A stretch of 64,000 bases of DNA from DYJE01 sp041660385 (GTDB lineage: Bacteria > Desulfobacterota > Desulfobacteria > Desulfobacterales > Desulfolunaceae): contig JBAZWJ010000001.1 in NCBI GenBank assembly GCA_041660385.1, positions 124,001-188,000 on the forward strand, in the 5' to 3' direction. The translations under genes and the position numbers were made by a program. Below are positions 60,435 through 64,000 of the stretch, piece after piece (the stretch's first letter is position 1; each line of letters opens with the position of its first letter). A model generated the notes under the pieces. That model was not told where the DNA came from. It saw nothing but the letters and a program-made list of their open reading frames with translations, and ran no database searches.

Positions 60435-60729
60435 AAAGTGCTTATTACTCCAAATTCTTTGTAGTCGTCGAAACGTTGTAGGGGCGACCCGCCGGTCGCC
60501 CAAACTGATATAGAATAAACGTTTATGGTTATGCGGGGCAGGGCGACCAGCGGGTCGCCCCTACGGTCACCGCATATATTAAAGCAGCCCTCCGGGGGCC
60601 AGCCCCCTCTCTGCGCTGGGGCAAGCTTTAAAAATCTGGACAAATGGGTTGTGAAAAAAATACCCGTTTGTCAAACTTTTCAAAAGTTTGGCCCCCGGCA
60701 GGGCCGCCAGAGGCCATGCTTTCCGATCT
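60435..60729. repeat. Repeat-filled spacer between GRE and activase
   Basis: An inverted pair of GTAGGGGCGACCCGC-type elements (60478-60501 and 60541-60564) faces each other across about 40 bp. Then comes a GGGGCC...AAATCTGGACAAATGGG element (about 60594-60650). Last is the 43 bp repeat 60662-60704, exact reverse complement of 2637-2679. The hairpins could act as RNA processing or attenuation points between the two co-oriented genes. No coding sequence is seen. Confidence 0.8.
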
Positions 60730-63687
60730 TTATCCCCCAAACTCCGCCCGTTCAACCAACTCGTTCTGCATATTCCTGTTCAAGGTTACGAAATACGCGT
60801 TGTAGCCGGATATGCGGACCATGAGGTTCTGGTGGTTTTCCGGGTGAAGCATGGCGTCCCGCAGGGTTTCCGATGACACCACATTGAGTTGCATCTGCAT
60901 ACCGCCCATGTCGGTGAACGCTTTGGCATAGGAGGTGATGGTATCCACCGTCTGCCCATGGCTGTCGCCAGGAGCGGGAACCACCTTCACGTTAAAGGCG
61001 ATGTTGTTGTTCAGATATCTGGGGTCAAGCCCCGCCACGTCACGGAGATTTGAAAGGATGTTTTTCGACGCGTGGGGTTCGGGTGTGAGGCCCGGCGTGA
61101 AAGCCTTTCCTGACAGACGGCCCGAAGGAAGGGCTCCGGTCAGGGTTCCGAAAGCAACATGGTTGGACATGGACCAGAAACCCGCTGTATAGTGCCCGCC
61201 ACGGTAATTTGTCTGTTCCCAGAAAATATCGTGGGCCAGTTTGGTCACACGGTTGGCAATGGCAAGAGCTTCCGGGTCGCCCGAACCGAACAGGGGTACC
61301 TTGTTTTTGATGGTGGCCAGAAGGGCCGCGTGGTTTTTGAAATTGCTGTTCACAGCGACAAGCAGCTCGGGGAACGATGTCTTTTTTTCTTCGAACACTA
61401 GTTTCTTGACCACCATCATGGAGTCGGTGATGTCGGCAAGACCGATGCACGCCGTACCCGACGAGTTGTACATGGCCCCGCCTTTGGTGACATCTTTCCC
61501 TTTTTCCTTCGGCCCTTCGATCAATGCCGAAATATAAGGCGTGGGGCGGAGGGTCTGATGGGCTTCGCCAAGGTAGTTGTTGAACTGGCAGGTGAGGCCC
61601 GCAAGATATCGGAGCTGCTCGGCAAAAGCGTTGAAAAACGATTCAAAATCCTTGAAATCACCGGCTTCGATGTCGCCTGTCCGTGGCCCGAGGTTCCAGC
61701 GCATTAAGGGATGACGCCCGTTGTTCAGCGCCATTTCAAGGGCCGCCACCATGTTGAACATCATGCAGTTGGTGTGGCCGATATGACGGCCCGAAAGGGT
61801 CGGTTCCACACAGCCCGTGGCTGACCAGTCCCTTAAATGTTCTGCCGGATAATTGAATTCCGCAAGGGAAGCCATCACCGCCTCGTCGTTGTGAATGGAC
61901 GGTGTGGAAAGAGTGTTCACGTTGACTTCGCAGAGCCTTTTCAAATAGGTCTGGCTGTTCTTTTCACCGTTGAAACGTGCGTTGACGTTGGGATCTCTGA
62001 TGCTGAGCATTTCCGTGACCTTGAGAAAGATGTAGGTCATGTCGTTTACCGCATCGTCCCCTTCCGGCGTCACGCCACCCAGAGTGATGGCCTGATCTGA
62101 CGAACTGCCGCCGAACAGATGGTTTCCGATATCCGGGATCAGGGGCAGATGGTCCGTGCAGCGCATGTACAAACAGCCGATCAGTTCCACGGCGTGGCGG
62201 ATATAAGCCGCCTTTTCCTTTTCGCTGTTCAGCTTTTCCATGTCCGCCTTGAAATAGGGCTGAAACCACTGATCCAGTCGTCCCAGGGAAAAACCGGCGT
62301 TGGTGTTTTCCATATGAACGCCAATCCAGATGATCCACAGGGCGTTCACCGCTTCGTCCAGCGTGGTGCAGGGGTTTTCGGGAACACGGCGGCAGATGTC
62401 CGCAAGGCGAGACAGCTCTGCTTTCCGCCCGGCATCCCGTTCAAGCCCGGCCAGACGTGAAGCTTCGCCGGAAAGATTTTTCGCGTAACCTTCAAGACCT
62501 TCAAGACAGATCTTCATGGCGAAAAGCAAATCCCTCTTTTCATTCAGGGATTCCGGTGTTTCGCCCAGCGCCCCATCAATTTCAGCAATCATGCCCTTTG
62601 TCCCTATGGCGAGAATTTTCGGGTAATGGAGAATGGTGTGGGACAGAGCCACGGTTTTCCACAGAAAACAGGCGGCGAACCGTTCGTCCAGTTTCTGGCA
62701 GGTCGGGTAATCTTTGTTGTCTCTCACCCATTCCCGGAAATTCCGTTTCAGCCAGAAAGGGAAAATCCGATTATGAAGCGCTTCCACCGTTTCAGGCTCC
62801 ACCACATAAGGATTCAAGGGACGGTAGGGCGCGGTCAACAGTTCACCCCAGATCATGGTTCCATGGGCATCGGGGTAGAGAACCACGCCGATTTCCTTGG
62901 TGGTGGTGGTTCCCGCAATCAAATCCCTGTCCCGGATCAGGGGTTTCTTGTTTTCCATAAGGTATTTGAATGCTTGTGCCTGACGGAGTTCTGCAACCTG
63001 GGGATGACCGTCTTTGTCTGTTTCAAAGCCGTTCTGTTTGAACCATTGGGTCAAAAGGTTCGGGCGCTCATGACAGAGAGAGGGTTTTGTTTTCAGATGG
63101 GTGTCCAGAAAATCTTTCAGTCTCGGGAAGTCATCAAGACCCATATCGGACAAGTAAGGATCTGTGAGAAAAAGGACGCCCGGATCAATGGATTCCGCTT
63201 TGATCTGCCGGAGCTTCCGTGTGTCGATGCTGGCTTTCGAGGCCTTGCCCTGATCGTAATCACGGTTTTCGGCGTGTGTTTCTTTTTTCAGCTTGGCGAT
63301 CTGGATCGGTTTCAGCAGCAGGGACAGGTAAAAGTTGATCATCTGAAGGTAGCCCAGATTCCCCAGGGTGACCATTCTGTTTTCCATCAGAGCCAGCATC
63401 AGCTTGTTGGGTGGTTCGGTTGCCGCCTCTTTTAGCGCCTGTTCATCCTTGAACACCAGCATGGCGTCTGTTTTTTGGGGGATGGTTCCTGAAACCCGCA
63501 CCCGCCCCCCTTTAAAAATCAACGCCTGCTTCACGCTCCCGTTCTCGGTTTTAATGCCAAAGGTGAAATCCATCCAGCCATCTTCGGATTTCAAATACCT
63601 GTTCAACGATTTCCGCCTGTTAAAATTCACGGCGAAAAATCTCAAAAAAAGATGGGTCAATGTGTTGCTGATTTTTATTTTATTCAT
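60730..63687 (-). CDS. Glycyl radical enzyme with N-terminal SCP2-like domain
   Basis: About 985 residues from ATG 63687, which has GGGGGGA just upstream. Residues about 30-127 look like an SCP2/sterol-carrier domain (MDFTFGIKTENG, GGRVRVSGTIPQKTDAMLVFKDEQAL, NRMVTLGNLGYLQMINFYL). Residues about 180-850 are the PFL-type barrel with thiyl Cys626 and Glu628 in SATGCVEP, the Cys-x-Glu pairing of GRE dehydratases and C-N/C-S lyases. The C-terminal radical loop RISGYNAYF has Gly961. Family members are usually 780-860 residues, so the excess is the added domain. The substrate is unknown; a lipid-like or CoA-bound hydrophobic compound is inferred from SCP2. Confidence 0.88.
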   Translation of the reverse strand: MNKIKISNTLTHLFLRFFAVNFNRRKSLNRYLKSEDGWMDFTFGIKTENGSVKQALIFKGGRVRVSGTIPQKTDAMLVFKDEQALKEAATEPPNKLMLALMENRMVTLGNLGYLQMINFYLSLLLKPIQIAKLKKETHAENRDYDQGKASKASIDTRKLRQIKAESIDPGVLFLTDPYLSDMGLDDFPRLKDFLDTHLKTKPSLCHERPNLLTQWFKQNGFETDKDGHPQVAELRQAQAFKYLMENKKPLIRDRDLIAGTTTTKEIGVVLYPDAHGTMIWGELLTAPYRPLNPYVVEPETVEALHNRIFPFWLKRNFREWVRDNKDYPTCQKLDERFAACFLWKTVALSHTILHYPKILAIGTKGMIAEIDGALGETPESLNEKRDLLFAMKICLEGLEGYAKNLSGEASRLAGLERDAGRKAELSRLADICRRVPENPCTTLDEAVNALWIIWIGVHMENTNAGFSLGRLDQWFQPYFKADMEKLNSEKEKAAYIRHAVELIGCLYMRCTDHLPLIPDIGNHLFGGSSSDQAITLGGVTPEGDDAVNDMTYIFLKVTEMLSIRDPNVNARFNGEKNSQTYLKRLCEVNVNTLSTPSIHNDEAVMASLAEFNYPAEHLRDWSATGCVEPTLSGRHIGHTNCMMFNMVAALEMALNNGRHPLMRWNLGPRTGDIEAGDFKDFESFFNAFAEQLRYLAGLTCQFNNYLGEAHQTLRPTPYISALIEGPKEKGKDVTKGGAMYNSSGTACIGLADITDSMMVVKKLVFEEKKTSFPELLVAVNSNFKNHAALLATIKNKVPLFGSGDPEALAIANRVTKLAHDIFWEQTNYRGGHYTAGFWSMSNHVAFGTLTGALPSGRLSGKAFTPGLTPEPHASKNILSNLRDVAGLDPRYLNNNIAFNVKVVPAPGDSHGQTVDTITSYAKAFTDMGGMQMQLNVVSSETLRDAMLHPENHQNLMVRISGYNAYFVTLNRNMQNELVERAEFGG

Positions 63688-64000
63688 GATTATTCCCCCC
63701 TTCCAGGTTTTGTTTTGGTGATGGATCATCCACTTTGGCAATACGGCTACTCGCGATCCCAGGCTTCGTCAGCATGGCAAGAAAATTTCGTTGGCCTGAA
63801 AAGTTGACAACCTTTGAATCTCGATTCTCTCGAACTATGGTTCAGAGTTTGAGAAACGAGTAGGTCGGGTAGAGGAACGAAACCCGACAGGTGTTGGCCA
63901 TTGAGAAGGCGGTATAATAATTATTCACTGACATCACCTTCTATAAAATTAACGTCCGATTCTTTTAAGGATCGGATCATTTGTCGGGTTTCGTTCCTCT
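63688..64000. repeat. Right-end spacer with inverted GGAACGAAACCCGACA repeats
   Basis: AGGAACGAAACCCGACA at 63873-63889 is part of a hairpin (TCGGGT at 63865-63870 with ACCCGA at 63882-63887). Its reverse complement TGTCGGGTTTCGTTCCT lies at 63982-63998 at the window edge, and a third copy lies at 59147. No gene is visible; the promoter for the GRE should be within this stretch, but no clear -35/-10 pair was identified. Confidence 0.6.

Noticed and set aside
60730..63687. Assignment of the GRE as an alkyl- or benzylsuccinate synthase
   Set aside because: The GCVEP Cys-x-Glu site is the dehydratase/lyase type, and no BssB/BssC-like small subunits are nearby.

Overview
The window looks like the origin-proximal part of a deltaproteobacterial chromosome, most likely an anaerobic sulfate reducer of the Desulfobacterales type. 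This is an inference from protein style and gene content: a SahR-type ArsR/methyltransferase fusion next to ahcY, many radical SAM proteins, a fused B12-binding radical SAM/DUF2344 protein, a glycyl radical enzyme (GRE) with its activase, and the dispersed palindromic intergenic repeats typical of that group. No ribosomal or transfer RNA genes, CRISPR arrays or intact insertion sequences were seen.

Layout: 0.2-2.6 kb is a sahR-ahcY operon behind a recognisable promoter and operator. 2.8-14.4 kb is accessory: a broken brnT with brnA, a LolA-like protein, shikimate kinase, cupin plus AraC regulator, a SNF2 helicase and two radical SAM proteins. 14.5-25.1 kb carries mnmG, a CbpA-like co-chaperone, hpt behind a structured leader, a very acidic zinc-ribbon/DUF3426 membrane protein, lysA-lrp, prmA and another radical SAM enzyme. 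A DEAD-box helicase and a HAD phosphatase (25.5-27.9 kb) are followed by a decayed BMP-type nucleoside/sugar ABC transporter (27.95-30.1 kb).

30.1-50.0 kb is the conserved chromosomal core, mostly on the minus strand: rpmH-rnpA-yidD-yidC-jag-mnmE followed by a YkgJ protein, a small protein and a PrmA paralogue; rng and the DUF2344 radical SAM fusion; and dnaN-gyrB, with htrA and asnS between on the plus strand. An AT-rich, nearly gene-free stretch lies upstream of dnaN, and four parS-like sites (one matching the full consensus) occur between 29 and 58 kb, so the replication origin and its ParB centre should be close, although dnaA and parAB are not in the window. A pair of adjacent genes upstream of dnaN resembles RdgC split in two.

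50.2-57.0 kb holds a lytic transglycosylase, an M6 metalloprotease split by a frameshift, a rapZ gene with an in-frame ochre codon, a tandem universal stress protein and an alpha/beta hydrolase. The right end (57.2-63.7 kb) is the most unusual part: a fused epimerase-like/KDSR-like double SDR protein, a GRE activase and a roughly 985-residue GRE carrying an N-terminal SCP2-type lipid-binding domain. All three are on the minus strand but separated by repeat-rich spacers. A radical enzyme acting on a hydrophobic or lipid-like substrate is the best candidate here for an undescribed system.
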